From the NCBI RefSeq assembly GCF_015244705.1, contig NZ_JABCQF010000001.1:62001-126000 (forward strand): a stretch of DNA of 64,000 nucleotides. The letters are read 5' to 3'. How positions within the stretch are numbered: the stretch's first letter is position 1; every line of letters starts with the position of its first letter. The translations under genes were made by a program, and so were the position numbers. Below the pieces are notes generated by a model. The model did no database searches and was not told where the DNA came from. It saw only the letters and a program-made list of their open reading frames with translations. Positions 18,010-27,790 of this stretch are shown here, one piece after another. This DNA comes from Gluconobacter potus. GTDB lineage: Bacteria; Pseudomonadota; Alphaproteobacteria; Acetobacterales; Acetobacteraceae.

Positions 18010-18259
18010 TGTCTGGAAAACCTTGTTTCAAAATCAGATGGTGTGTCTGTAACAGCTTCGAGATGGGATGGTTGCCTGCAGACGACAAGATCATGCAGAG
18101 TCGTATTCTTCTAACTTGTTGAAAGAATTTGGATATTTCATTTCTTTGAATGTTTTTTGAAGAATTCCGAATTTTTTTGTTGAAACGTGGGGAAGATGTG
18201 CTCAATCTCTGAATCGAGCCTACCAGAAAATCTTTTCCAAAGGCTCAAAGGAGGCAAGT

Positions 18260-18391
18260 ATGGCTCTGATGAATACTCTTCTGCCGTATGTTGGTCCTAT
18301 GACCGTCGCTGTTGCGGTGTTTGCCTATACTTTGCTGCAAGGGACCCGGAAACCGGATGTTTCCTATGCGAAGGTAAGGCATCGACGATAG
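18260..18391 (+). CDS. small single-span membrane protein, 43 residues
   Basis: An ATG at 18260 preceded by AAAGGAGG, one of the best Shine-Dalgarno sequences in the window, at 5-base spacing. The product has one hydrophobic span (about residues 7-25, YVGPMTVAVAVFAYTLL) and a basic C-terminus ending KVRHRR, so it would lie Nout-Cin by the positive-inside rule. I recognise no family. It precedes hemH by 78 bases on the same strand and could share its transcript. The strong ribosome site is the main support. Confidence 0.5.
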   Translation: MALMNTLLPYVGPMTVAVAVFAYTLLQGTRKPDVSYAKVRHRR

Positions 18392-18469
18392 CGTCCCGCA
18401 AGGGGCGCGTATCTCCAGACGCTTTCCCTCTTTCCTAAGTGCCCGCCCGGTTCCACAGTAGAGGGCACT

Positions 18470-19501
18470 ATGGCATTTCTTCACAAAACACCCCGTATCG
18501 CTCCTCCGCCAGAAGGCCGGACTGGTATTCTCCTTGTTAATCTCGGAACGCCTGATGACACAGGCTATTTTTCGGTAAGGCGATATCTGAGCGAATTTCT
18601 CTCTGACCGTCGCGTCATCGAGAGTCCCCCCCTGATCTGGCAGCCCATTTTGCAGGGCATCATCCTGACAAAACGTCCCTTTGCCAGCGGTGCAAATTAC
18701 GCGCGGATCTGGCACAAGGAAGAAAATGCCTCGCCATTGCGGGTCTATACGCGCAGGCAGGCCGAGGGGCTGGCTGAACGTCTCCGTGCCGATGGTGTGC
18801 CTGTCGAATGGGGTATGCGGTATGGCCGCCCATCCGTCGCGAAGGCTGTTGAGAGCCTGATGGATCAGGGCTGTGACCGGATTATCAGCATTGCGCTGTA
18901 TCCGCAGTATTCCGCCACGACGACCGCGACTGCCAACGACCAGCTTTTCCGCGCGCTCATGCGTCTGCGTCGTCAGCCAGCCGTCCTGACTGTCCCGTCC
19001 TTTCCGGATCATCCTGCTTTCATACGCGCCCTTGAGACGTCCGTGCAGGACACGCTTGCGGGTCTGAGCTTCAAGCCGCAGCAGATCGTGGCGTCGTTTC
19101 ATGGCCTTCCCAAGACCTGTATCGAAAAGGGCGACACCTATCGCGATGAGTGCGAACGCACGATTTCGGCCCTGCGTCAGGCGCTGGGACTGAGTGAGGA
19201 GCAGATGCCCCTGACATTCCAGTCCCGTTTCGGACCGCTGGAATGGGTCCAGCCTTATACGGCGCCCTTCGTCAAAGCCCTGCCGGCCCAGGGAATCACG
19301 AAGATTGCCGTCATTATGCCAGGCTTCATGGTGGATTGTCTTGAGACGCTGGATGAGATCGGAAACGAACTTCGGGAAGAATTCATGGAAGCGGGGGGAG
19401 AAGAGTTTGCTCTTGTGCCGTGCCTGAACGACTCGAAAGGAGCGATCGATCTTCTTGAAGACCTGTCCCGCTCTGCCATGGCAGGCTTTCAGCGCGGCTG
19501 A
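18470..19501 (+). CDS. hemH: ferrochelatase
   Basis: 343 residues. Inserts ferrous iron into protoporphyrin IX, the last step of heme b synthesis; heme supply matters for the cytochromes of periplasmic oxidation in these bacteria. GILLVNLGTPD at the N-terminus and the catalytic-histidine segment SFHGLPKTCIEKGD are diagnostic; the C-terminal PGFMVDCLETLDEI carries the conserved Glu pair. There is no transmembrane tail. GAGGGC precedes the ATG. A terminator follows 28 bases after the stop. Confidence 0.97.
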   Translation: MAFLHKTPRIAPPPEGRTGILLVNLGTPDDTGYFSVRRYLSEFLSDRRVIESPPLIWQPILQGIILTKRPFASGANYARIWHKEENASPLRVYTRRQAEGLAERLRADGVPVEWGMRYGRPSVAKAVESLMDQGCDRIISIALYPQYSATTTATANDQLFRALMRLRRQPAVLTVPSFPDHPAFIRALETSVQDTLAGLSFKPQQIVASFHGLPKTCIEKGDTYRDECERTISALRQALGLSEEQMPLTFQSRFGPLEWVQPYTAPFVKALPAQGITKIAVIMPGFMVDCLETLDEIGNELREEFMEAGGEEFALVPCLNDSKGAIDLLEDLSRSAMAGFQRG

Positions 19502-19528
19502 GCTTTCCCGCTTTTCAGCTTTCATCAG

Positions 19529-19559
19529 AACCCCACCCGCCATCGGGTGGGGTTTTTTG
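19529..19559 (+). terminator. intrinsic terminator after hemH
   Basis: ACCCCACCCG...CGGGTGGGGT stem with a short CCAT loop followed by six Ts. Confidence 0.9.
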
Positions 19560-19598
19560 TAATCCTGGGGCCGGAAAGACCGGCGGATTTTATTTAGC

Positions 19599-19627
19599 TT
19601 GCATTGCGCGCAGCTTTTTCCTATAAC
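19599..19627 (+). promoter_or_regulatory. sigma-70-like promoter before the levansucrase leader
   Basis: TTGCAT (19599-19604) and TATAAC (19622-19627) are separated by exactly 17 bases, close to consensus. Transcription would begin near 19634, about 250 bases before the levansucrase ATG and about 95 bases before the end of the terminator at 19696-19728. Confidence 0.6.
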
Positions 19628-19695
19628 TGTGGCACTGAGCCATAAAACATAGTCAAAAACCGGTTCAGAACGCAATTTCACAGAATGGTTTCCAT

Positions 19696-19728
19696 AAAGG
19701 CCACTTCCTCGGGGAGCGGCCTTTTTTT
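19696..19728 (+). terminator. intrinsic terminator inside the levansucrase leader
   Basis: AAAGGCC pairs with GGCCTTT; an inner CTTCC/GGGAG stem and a 3-base loop extend it, and seven Ts follow. It lies downstream of the promoter at 19599-19627 and upstream of the levansucrase start, so it either ends a ~95-base small RNA or attenuates levansucrase. Confidence 0.75.
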
Positions 19729-19809
19729 GTTGCGTACGTCAGAAGCAAGACACGTTTTCCTGCACAAATATTACGGCTCAGGACAGGATTTCGACCGTCT
19801 CTTCTGTTC

Positions 19810-19848
19810 GGTTTCCAATAACCGGTGTTCTTCCGGTTACTGGAAACC
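19810..19848 (+). promoter_or_regulatory. 16-bp leader hairpin just upstream of levansucrase
   Basis: GGTTTCCA-A-TAACCGG (19810-19825) pairs with CCGGTTA-C-TGGAAACC (19833-19848), one mismatch, 7-base loop, then a T-rich stretch. The 5' arm repeats GGTTTCCATAA of 19687-19697, which flanks the upstream terminator, so the 3' arm could pair with either copy. It ends 37 bases before the ATG. Confidence 0.7.
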
Positions 19849-19885
19849 GTCTGATTCTTTTTCATTTTCAGTTACGGGAAAAATC

Positions 19886-21196
19886 ATGAACGCTGTTTCC
19901 AGCACGCAGAGCGCAATCCAGTCGGGTTCGCGCTGGACGATCGCTGACGCGATGAAGATTCATACCGATGATCCGACGACGACCATGCCGGTCATCGACT
20001 ACGCTTTCCCGGTCATCGATTCCGATGTGTGGCAGTGGGACACCTGGCTGCTGCGCGACATCCACGGCAAGACCGTGACCTTCAAGGGCTGGTACGTCAT
20101 GTTCGCCCTCGTGGCTGATCGCTCCGCAACAGGCGATACGGTCGATGGCTGGCACAGCCGCAACAACTATTCCTATATCGGTTACTACTACAGCCGCACC
20201 GGCAATGGCGCGGACTGGCAGTTCGGCGGCCGCGTGATCAAGGAAGGCGCCAATTCCCGCAGTTGGGAATGGTCCGGTTGTGCGGTCATGCGCGAAAACA
20301 GCGCCAACACGGTCGATCTGTTCTACACGTCCGTCAATGACTCTCCGTCCGAGTCTGTTCCGTCCTATACGACGGGCCAGGTCATGGCAGACGCCACCGG
20401 CGTGTGGTTCGAAGGCTTCGATGTCTGCACGGACATGTTCCAGGCGGACGGCGTGAACTACGCCAATATCGTCGAGGACGCCTATTGGGACTTCCGCGAT
20501 CCGCATATTTTCCGCAATCCGGACGACAACGAGATCTATGCCCTGTTCGAAGGGAATGTTCCGGGCATGCGCGGTGACTTCACCATCGGTTCCGACGAGA
20601 TGGGCCTGGTGCCGCCAGCCACCACCGTTCCGGCCGGTGCGCAGTATGGCGCTGCCGCCATCGGCATTGCCCGTCTGAAATCCGACTCCACAAAGGGTGA
20701 TTTCTCGCAGTGGGAAATGCTGCCGGCGCTTGTTACCGCGCTCGGCGTCAATGACCAGACGGAACGCCCCCATGTCGTGTTCCAGGACGGTCTGACCTAT
20801 CTGTTCACGATCTCCCATCACTCCACCTTCACCGGCAACAGCACGGGTCCGGATGGCGTGTATGGCTTCGTGTCGCGCAACGGCATTTTCGGCCCATACG
20901 CTCCGCTGAACGGATCTGGCCTCGTGCTCGGCAACCCGTCTTCTGCGCCGTACGAGACCTACTCGCACTTCGTCGATCCCGCCGGTTACGTGCAGTCCTT
21001 CATCGACACGCTGCCGGAGCCCGGTTCGGCTGATCCGCAGGACCCGACGACCTATCGCATCGGTGGCACACTGGCGCCGACCGTGAAGATCGTTCTCGAC
21101 GGTGAGCGGACCTTCCTGACGGAAGTCCACGCCTACGGTCAGGTCTACGCCCAGGGCGTCTGGCCGACCTCTTCGGCCTGGGACAAGCGCTCCTGA
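19886..21196 (+). CDS. levansucrase (GH68), Zymomonas-like, no signal peptide
   Basis: 436 residues. Transfers fructosyl units from sucrose to levan with release of glucose. The GH68 triad is visible: nucleophile Asp in WQWDTW (near residue 51), the transition-state Asp in WDFRDPHIF, and the acid/base Glu in NDQTERPHVVF. Sequence and length closely follow Zymomonas mobilis LevU (for example WSGCAVM-like and LTYLFTISHHST blocks), not the Bacillus SacB layout. No N-terminal signal peptide exists from the ATG at 19886, where GGGAAA serves as ribosome site; the upstream open frame runs through the leader hairpins and is unlikely coding. Release without a Sec signal has been described for related acetic acid bacterial and Zymomonas enzymes. 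It is monocistronic, with its own leader and terminator. Confidence 0.95.
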   Translation: MNAVSSTQSAIQSGSRWTIADAMKIHTDDPTTTMPVIDYAFPVIDSDVWQWDTWLLRDIHGKTVTFKGWYVMFALVADRSATGDTVDGWHSRNNYSYIGYYYSRTGNGADWQFGGRVIKEGANSRSWEWSGCAVMRENSANTVDLFYTSVNDSPSESVPSYTTGQVMADATGVWFEGFDVCTDMFQADGVNYANIVEDAYWDFRDPHIFRNPDDNEIYALFEGNVPGMRGDFTIGSDEMGLVPPATTVPAGAQYGAAAIGIARLKSDSTKGDFSQWEMLPALVTALGVNDQTERPHVVFQDGLTYLFTISHHSTFTGNSTGPDGVYGFVSRNGIFGPYAPLNGSGLVLGNPSSAPYETYSHFVDPAGYVQSFIDTLPEPGSADPQDPTTYRIGGTLAPTVKIVLDGERTFLTEVHAYGQVYAQGVWPTSSAWDKRS

Positions 21197-21205
21197 AGCC
21201 AATTT

Positions 21206-21236
21206 GCCCTCTCCCGAAAGGGGGAGGGCATTTTTC
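21206..21236 (+). terminator. intrinsic terminator after levansucrase
   Basis: GCCCTCTCCC pairs with GGGGAGGGC around GAAAG, followed by ATTTTT, ten bases after the stop codon. Confidence 0.88.
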
Positions 21237-21310
21237 TGCGTTTCAGGCACAGAGATGCGCTGGCCTGAGGCCAAGAAACTGTTGCAGCGATTTCTGGAAA
21301 AATTATCGGC

Positions 21311-21387
21311 TGGTCGGAGTGAGAGGATTCGAACCTCCGGCCCCTGCGTCCCGAACACAGTGCTCTACCAGGCTGAGCTACACTCCG
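21311..21387 (-). tRNA. tRNA-Pro (anticodon CGG)
   Basis: Read on the minus strand: acceptor CGGAGTG/CACTCCG, D-arm GCTC...GAGC, anticodon stem CTGTG/CGCAG (one G-U pair) around TTCGGGA, T-arm with TTCGAAT, discriminator A and encoded CCA. 77 bases. Confidence 0.97.
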
Positions 21388-21447
21388 GCCGACGGCGCTT
21401 CTCCTACAGGGGTTAACGCTTTCCTGCAAGGGGGCCAGAGCGAAAAA

Positions 21448-22155
21448 TCAGAGAATGAGTGCCGTTCGGGTGATATCCCGCCACGACCAGAGGATGGCAC
21501 GGGCTTGCCCCTGAAGGTTCCAGACCGGCAGCAGCCCTACGCCGCCGTCGGCAACGCTGACCCGTGAGTCGGCGGAATTGTCGCGGTTGTCGCCCATGAC
21601 GAACAGATGACCGGCAGGGACCGTGAAAGGCGCGATGTTATCCAGTTCGCCGTCCTGCGAGAGTTTGAGGATGTTGTGATGCACATTGCCCGGCAGGGTC
21701 TCGTCATAGCGTTCTGCCGGAAGCCAGATGCCTCTGCGGCTCTCCTCGCGGGCAGGACCCATGTCCTTCCATGCCAGTTCGGTCCCATTCAGGACGACAT
21801 GTCCCTGGACGAGCGCGATCCTATCACCGGGCAGGCCGATGACGCGCTTGATCCAGGTCTGATGCAGATTGGCCGGTGCCCGGAACACGACGACGTCTCC
21901 GCGACGGGGCAGATGTCCGAAGAGGCGTCCTCCGCTGCTGTCACGCGGCTTCAGGGCATGACCGAAGGGCAGGTTGGCCGTGCTGAGACCATAGCTGGGC
22001 ACAACAACGCCAATCTGGTCCCCGATCATCAGCGTGGGCTCCATCGAGGCCGAAGGTACGATGTAGGCGGCAGCAAGGGCGCTGTGAATGGTCAGGAAGC
22101 CCAGAAGGACGGGCAGGCAGGACAGGATGTCTCGGGCGAATTTACGCAGGATCAT
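21448..22155 (-). CDS. lepB: signal peptidase I
   Basis: 235 residues. Membrane-anchored Sec/Tat signal peptidase. One N-terminal hydrophobic span (residues ~10-30), then the catalytic Ser in PSASMEPTL, the Lys base in KRVIGLPGD and the GDNRDNSADSR box. GGAG lies nine bases upstream of the ATG. It is transcribed alone, downstream of tRNA-Pro's position but on the same strand. Confidence 0.96.
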   Translation of the reverse strand: MILRKFARDILSCLPVLLGFLTIHSALAAAYIVPSASMEPTLMIGDQIGVVVPSYGLSTANLPFGHALKPRDSSGGRLFGHLPRRGDVVVFRAPANLHQTWIKRVIGLPGDRIALVQGHVVLNGTELAWKDMGPAREESRRGIWLPAERYDETLPGNVHHNILKLSQDGELDNIAPFTVPAGHLFVMGDNRDNSADSRVSVADGGVGLLPVWNLQGQARAILWSWRDITRTALIL

Positions 22156-22232
22156 GATGGGTGTCTCCGTGCCCGGAAGAGTGCCCCATGGGCGCCGGAG
22201 AGCCAGTTAAACCTCTGTCAGGTCCTGTCATG

Positions 22233-22269
22233 AAAAAAGGGGCGTCCCGTCATGGGGCGCCCCTTTTTT
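22233..22269. terminator. bidirectional terminator between lepB and etfA
   Basis: AAAAAAGGGGCG pairs with CGCCCCTTTTTT, giving an A-run on one side and a T-run on the other. On the minus strand it ends the etfA transcript 22 bases after the stop. Confidence 0.85.
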
Positions 22270-22291
22270 GCCGTTTCAGGAAAAGGATGCC

Positions 22292-23197
22292 TTACAGCGC
22301 CTTTTCGAGTTCCGGCAGGACTTCGAACAGATCGCCCACGATGCCGTAATCGGCGACTTTGAAGATCGGCGCTTCCGGATCGGCATTGATCGCCACGATG
22401 ACGCGGCTGTCCTTCATGCCGGCCAGATGCTGGATCGCACCGGACAGGCCCACGGCGATGTAGAGTTCCGGTGCCACGATCTTGCCGGTCTGGCCGACCT
22501 GCATCTCGTTCGGGGCAAAGCCGGAATCCACAGCCGCGCGCGATGCGCCGATGGCAGCGTTCAGCTTGTCGGCAATGGGTTCGAGCAGCTTGAAGTTCGC
22601 AGCATCCTTCATGCCCTTACCGCCGGAAATCACCACGCGGGCGGATTCCAGTTCCGGGCGATCAGACGCCGAAAGTTCGACCTTCACGAAGACGGACTTT
22701 TCGCTGGCCGGAGCCTCGATCGTCTCGATGGTAGCAGAGCCACCCTCGGCCGCAACCGGATCGAAATTGGAGCCACGGATCGTCAGCACCTTGATGCTGT
22801 CGGAAGAGCGGACCGTCGCCAGGGCGTTGCCGGCATAGATCGGGCGCACGAACGTGTCGGCGTCCTTGATCTCGACCACGTCGGGAATGGGCTGCACGTC
22901 CAGCAGGCCCGCCAGACGCGGCAGGATGTTCTTGCCGGTGGCGGAGGCTGCGGCCACGATGTGGCTGTAGTCCTTCGCGCGGGCGGCCAGCAGATCGGCA
23001 GTGGGTTCGGCCAGATCGTTGACCAGAGCCGGCACGCTGAGAACGCGCGTCACACCCGGCAGGGCAGCAGCGGCTTCAGCACCGTCTCCGAACACGATAG
23101 CATCGACGGCACCGAAGCGGGAGGCTGCGGCAACGGCCGAACGGGAAGCCTGACGGACCGCGCCGTTTTCGACTTCAACCAGAACAAGAGCGGTCAT
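22292..23197 (-). CDS. etfA: electron transfer flavoprotein alpha subunit
   Basis: 301 residues. Alpha subunit of the FAD-containing ETF that carries electrons from acyl-CoA or related dehydrogenases to ETF:quinone oxidoreductase. The C-terminal FAD domain shows [36 protein letters not shown] and [20 protein letters not shown], all family signatures. The start ATG overlaps the etfB stop by one base (TGATG), so the subunits are translationally coupled in equal amounts. Confidence 0.97.
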   Translation of the reverse strand: MTALVLVEVENGAVRQASRSAVAAASRFGAVDAIVFGDGAEAAAALPGVTRVLSVPALVNDLAEPTADLLAARAKDYSHIVAAASATGKNILPRLAGLLDVQPIPDVVEIKDADTFVRPIYAGNALATVRSSDSIKVLTIRGSNFDPVAAEGGSATIETIEAPASEKSVFVKVELSASDRPELESARVVISGGKGMKDAANFKLLEPIADKLNAAIGASRAAVDSGFAPNEMQVGQTGKIVAPELYIAVGLSGAIQHLAGMKDSRVIVAINADPEAPIFKVADYGIVGDLFEVLPELEKAL

Positions 23198-23946
23198 CAG
23201 ATCACCTTCGCTTCTGTCTTGAGCTTCTCGACCAGTTCGGCCGCGCTGTTCACCTTGATGCCTTCCTTGCGCTCGGACGGCTCGGCCACGGAGACCACCG
23301 TCAGGCGCGACGCCGTATCGACGCCGAGGCTGTCGATCTCGACCGTCTCAAGCGGCTTCTTGCGGGCCTTCATGATGTTCGGCAGGGAGGCATAGCGCGG
23401 CTCGTTGAGGCGCAGATCCGCCGTGATCACGGCCGGGAGCGTGAGGGACACGACTTCCGTGCCACCGTCGATTTCGCGGGCGACCTCGACGCGGCCATCG
23501 GCAACCGTCACGGCACTGGCGAACGTACCCTGCGGCCAGCCAAGCTTGGCAGCCAGGATCTGGCCCGTGGCGTTCATGTCGTCGTCGATCGCCTGCTTGC
23601 CCATGCAGACCAGGCCGGCTTCCTCGCGTGTGGCAATGGCCTTGAGCACGTTGGCCACGGCGCGCGGCTCAAGCGTGTCGTCCGTACGCACGAGAATGGC
23701 GCGGTCGGCACCCATGGCCATGGCCGTGCGCAGAACGTCCTGCGCGGCCTGTGCGCCGATGGTCACGGCCACGACTTCCTTCGCAGCACCCTTTTCACGC
23801 AGGCGTACCGCTTCTTCGACCGCGATTTCGTCGAACGGATTCATGGACATTTTCACGCCCTGCGTTTCGACACCGCTGCCATCGGCCGCTACACGTACCT
23901 TGACGTTGTAATCGACCACCCGTTTGACTGGGACCAGAACTTTCAT
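23197..23946 (-). CDS. etfB: electron transfer flavoprotein beta subunit
   Basis: 249 residues from the ATG at 23946, which yields the canonical [19 protein letters not shown] start (another ATG two codons upstream at 23952 is possible). It carries the ETF-beta adenine/AMP-binding region and the signature [17 protein letters not shown] with the etfA-docking segment [18 protein letters not shown]. It lies 107 bases downstream of the ETF:QO gene and one base into etfA, forming one transcription unit. Confidence 0.97.
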   Translation of the reverse strand: MKVLVPVKRVVDYNVKVRVAADGSGVETQGVKMSMNPFDEIAVEEAVRLREKGAAKEVVAVTIGAQAAQDVLRTAMAMGADRAILVRTDDTLEPRAVANVLKAIATREEAGLVCMGKQAIDDDMNATGQILAAKLGWPQGTFASAVTVADGRVEVAREIDGGTEVVSLTLPAVITADLRLNEPRYASLPNIMKARKKPLETVEIDSLGVDTASRLTVVSVAEPSERKEGIKVNSAAELVEKLKTEAKVI

Positions 23947-24052
23947 CGTCATCTTTCGCTGCTGTCGCCGCCACAAAAACGGGCGCCACCGTAGCGGGAC
24001 TGACTGAAAAAGTCACATTCCGCTCCGGATGCGCCCGTCTGCAGGAAGAAAT

Positions 24053-25693
24053 TCACATCCCGACCGGATAGTTCGGACCGCCGCCGCCTTCGGGCGTGCA
24101 CCATTCGATGTTCTGCGTCGGGTCCTTGATGTCGCAGGTTTTGCAGTGCACGCAGTTCTGGGCATTGATCCGGAGCTGCCAGGCGTTTTCGCCCGTCTGT
24201 TCCTGTTCATACACCCCGGCCGGGCAGTAGCGGCTCTCCGGCGAATCGAACACGTCATGATTGACGGTGCGCCAGATGGCTTCGTTGCGCAGCTTGAGGT
24301 GAACCGGCTGGTTTTCCTCGTGGTTTGTGCCGCTCAGGAAGACCGAGCTGACGCGATCGAAGGTGATCTTCCCGTCAGGCTTGGGATATTCGATCTTCTT
24401 GCACAGCGACGCCGGACGCAGCGTTTCGTTATCGGCATGCGGATGGCGCAGCGTCCAGGGGGCACGGCCGCGCAGGATCATGCTGTCGATGCCGGCATAG
24501 ATCGCGCCGAGCTTCATGCCCCATTTCGCGAAGGCCGGGCGGATGTTGCGGACGTCGCGCAGTTCGGACCAGAGCCAGGACTGGCGGACGCGCGCCGTCA
24601 TGCTGGCGGCTTCCTTCTTGTCCTTTTCCAGAGCCTCGGCCACGGCTTCGGCCGCGATCATGCCGGACTTCATGGCCGTATGCGTGCCCTTGATCTTGGG
24701 CACATTCAGGAAGCCCGCCGAATCCCCAGCCAGCACACCGCCCGGGAAGGTCAGGCGCGGAATGGACTGGAAGCCACCTTCGGACAGGGCACGTGCGCCG
24801 TAGATCAGACGCTTGCCGCCCTCGAAATGCTCCCGGAAGGCCGGATGCAGCTTGGTCCGCTGCATTTCCTCGAAGGGCGACAGATAGGTGTTGGCGTAGT
24901 CAAGGCCGGTCACGAAGCCGAAGCTGACCAGGTTTTCCCCGAAATGATAAAGCCACGCGCCGCCATAGGTATGGTCATCGAGCGGCCAGCCGAAGCTGTG
25001 CTGCACGAGGCCCGGGCGGTGCTTTTCCGCCGGGATTTCCCAGACTTCCTTGACGCCAAGACCATAGGTTTGGGGATCGACGCCCTTGCGCAGGCCGAAA
25101 CGCTTCATGGCGTGGCCTGTGAGGGAGCCGCGTGCGCCCTCGGTCAGGATGGTCTGCTTCGCCCGCAGGATCATGCCGGGTGTGAAGTTCGGCCCGTGTT
25201 CGCCGTCGCGCTCGATGCCCATATCGCCCGTGATGACGCCGGCGACGCGGTTGTCTTCAATGAACAGTTCCGCGCCCGAGAAGCCCGGATAGATTTCCAC
25301 GCCGAGGGCTTCGGCCTGCTCGCCGAGCCAGCGGCAGACTTCGCCAAGCGAGACGACGTAGTTCCCGTGATTGGCCATCTGCGGCATCACGCGGTCCAGA
25401 TACGGAACCTCGAACGCGCGCGTTTCGGTCAGGAACAGCATCCGCTCTTCCGTCACCTGCGTGCGCAGAGGTGCGTCCAGATCGCGCCAGTTCGGCAGAA
25501 GCTCGTCGAGCGTGCGCGGCTCGATGACGGCGCCCGAGACGATATGGGCGCCGATCTCGCTGCCCTTTTCGATCAGGCAGATGCCCGCATCCGGCATCAG
25601 CTGTTTCAGGCGGATCGCGGCAGACAGACCGGCGGGACCGCCACCGACCACCACGACATCGAATTCCATTTCTTCGCGTTCGATCTGGGTCAT
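24053..25693 (-). CDS. electron transfer flavoprotein-ubiquinone oxidoreductase
   Basis: 546 residues. Passes electrons from ETF to ubiquinone in the membrane. An N-terminal FAD site (VVVVGGGPAGLSAA) and a C-terminal ferredoxin-like 4Fe-4S site (YCPAGVYE ... CVHCKTCDIKDP) give the expected four cysteines. The ubiquinone-binding domain lies in between (DYANTYLSPFEEMQRTK). No transmembrane helix is seen; the family binds the membrane surface. The gene follows trmB by 38 bases and precedes etfB, so all ETF components are together. Acetic acid bacteria rely on feeding electrons to ubiquinone, so this is one more entry point. Confidence 0.97.
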   Translation of the reverse strand: MTQIEREEMEFDVVVVGGGPAGLSAAIRLKQLMPDAGICLIEKGSEIGAHIVSGAVIEPRTLDELLPNWRDLDAPLRTQVTEERMLFLTETRAFEVPYLDRVMPQMANHGNYVVSLGEVCRWLGEQAEALGVEIYPGFSGAELFIEDNRVAGVITGDMGIERDGEHGPNFTPGMILRAKQTILTEGARGSLTGHAMKRFGLRKGVDPQTYGLGVKEVWEIPAEKHRPGLVQHSFGWPLDDHTYGGAWLYHFGENLVSFGFVTGLDYANTYLSPFEEMQRTKLHPAFREHFEGGKRLIYGARALSEGGFQSIPRLTFPGGVLAGDSAGFLNVPKIKGTHTAMKSGMIAAEAVAEALEKDKKEAASMTARVRQSWLWSELRDVRNIRPAFAKWGMKLGAIYAGIDSMILRGRAPWTLRHPHADNETLRPASLCKKIEYPKPDGKITFDRVSSVFLSGTNHEENQPVHLKLRNEAIWRTVNHDVFDSPESRYCPAGVYEQEQTGENAWQLRINAQNCVHCKTCDIKDPTQNIEWCTPEGGGGPNYPVGM

Positions 25694-25731
25694 GATGTCA
25701 GGAAACTCGCTGAATAACTGGGTTGGAGAGT

Positions 25732-26427
25732 TCAGGGGCGGCGCGTGAAGGTCCAGTAGAACGGCACGCGCCCTTCGCGGAAAGCCTTGGCTTCATAACG
25801 CGTGGGCGACCAGCCTTCGGGACGTTCCTTGGCCGGGGGCGGCGCATCGAACAGGTCCTGCTGGCCCATCACTTCCGTGACCCAATCCTGATAGACGGGA
25901 TGGTCACTGGCGACGCGCCAGATGGCTCCGGGTTTCAGGACGCGGTGCATCTGCTTGATGTTTTCCGGATGCACGAAGCGGCGCTTGGCGTGCCGGGCCT
26001 TGGGCCACGGGTCCGGGAACATCAGATACGCCCGGTCCAGACATGCGTCAGGCATGTCCTTGAGCAGCAGGCGGGCATCTTCGGCCCAGATGCGGAAATG
26101 GGGCGGCGGCGTAGCCGTGTCTTCCTCACCTTCGGGCACGAGGCGCGAAAGCAGGGAGCACAGGCCGTTCTCGAAGACCTCGGAGGCGATATAGCCGACA
26201 TCCGGGTTCAGTTCGGACTGGCCGATGGCATGTTCGCCGCCGCCAAAACCGATTTCGAGAAAGACGCGCGAAACCGCATCGGAGAAGCCCGCAGCGGGAT
26301 TCTCCGGTGAGGTAAAGGAAAGCCGGGGCAGCGCCTTCTCAAGAAGGTGCTGCTGCCGGGCCCGGAGCGGATGGCCGCGCTGGCGGCCGTAAAGCCGCTC
26401 CGGCTGGGGTTTGAGAGACTCGACCAG
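25732..26427 (-). CDS. trmB: tRNA (guanine-N7)-methyltransferase, with a non-ATG start
   Basis: Methylates G46 of tRNAs with S-adenosylmethionine. Homology-like sequence runs from ERLYGRQRGHPLR through the SAM motif FLEIGFGGGEH, then DVGYIASEVFENG, LMFPDPWPKARHAKRRF and TRYEAKAFREGR at the C-terminus. The only ATG/GTG/TTG in this frame is a GTG at 26139, which would remove the SAM site. The frame stays open back to the TAA of metK (26445-26443), in the same frame. I give CTG at 26427 as the working start (231 residues, normal length), but no good ribosome site precedes it. Alternatives are another non-canonical codon or limited readthrough from metK. TrmB uses the SAM made by MetK next to it. 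Confidence 0.82.
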   Translation of the reverse strand: MVESLKPQPERLYGRQRGHPLRARQQHLLEKALPRLSFTSPENPAAGFSDAVSRVFLEIGFGGGEHAIGQSELNPDVGYIASEVFENGLCSLLSRLVPEGEEDTATPPPHFRIWAEDARLLLKDMPDACLDRAYLMFPDPWPKARHAKRRFVHPENIKQMHRVLKPGAIWRVASDHPVYQDWVTEVMGQQDLFDAPPPAKERPEGWSPTRYEAKAFREGRVPFYWTFTRRP

Positions 26428-26442
26428 GGGTTTTCTGCCAGA

Positions 26443-27627
<1,185 letters not shown>

Positions 27628-27661
27628 TCAGGGACCTCGCAGGGAATGAGTGGTGAGAAGG

Positions 27662-27693
27662 GCCACAGGGTGTCTTGGCAGACAGGCTGTGGC
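27662..27693 (-). promoter_or_regulatory. symmetric hairpin in the metK leader
   Basis: Read on the minus strand: GCCACAG-CC-TGTCT, loop GCCA, AGACA-CC-CTGTGGC. That is a 7-bp and a 5-bp stem separated by a symmetric CC/CC internal loop, about 35 bases before the metK start codon and overlapping the space before its ribosome site. It could control metK translation, or act as a protein-binding dyad in the DNA. Confidence 0.6.
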
Positions 27694-27758
27694 ATTCAGG
27701 GAGGTGACGGCTTGGCGGAATTGGTCGCAAGGGTCAAGGGGCTGCATGGGGTCTGAAC

Positions 27759-27790
27759 GCGGTTTTCTGCGGGAAAGTCCCGAAAACCGC
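27759..27790. promoter_or_regulatory. hairpin/dyad in the metK-xdhA divergent region
   Basis: Perfect 9-bp arms GCGGTTTTC (27759-27767) and GAAAACCGC (27782-27790), with GGG/CCC able to pair inside the loop. No T-run follows on either strand, so it is not a standard terminator. It lies between the divergent metK and xylitol dehydrogenase starts. Confidence 0.55.

Noticed and set aside
19868-21358. 496-codon minus-strand frame over levansucrase and into tRNA-Pro
   Set aside because: It runs through a tRNA gene and lies opposite a GH68 enzyme with intact catalytic residues; a shadow.
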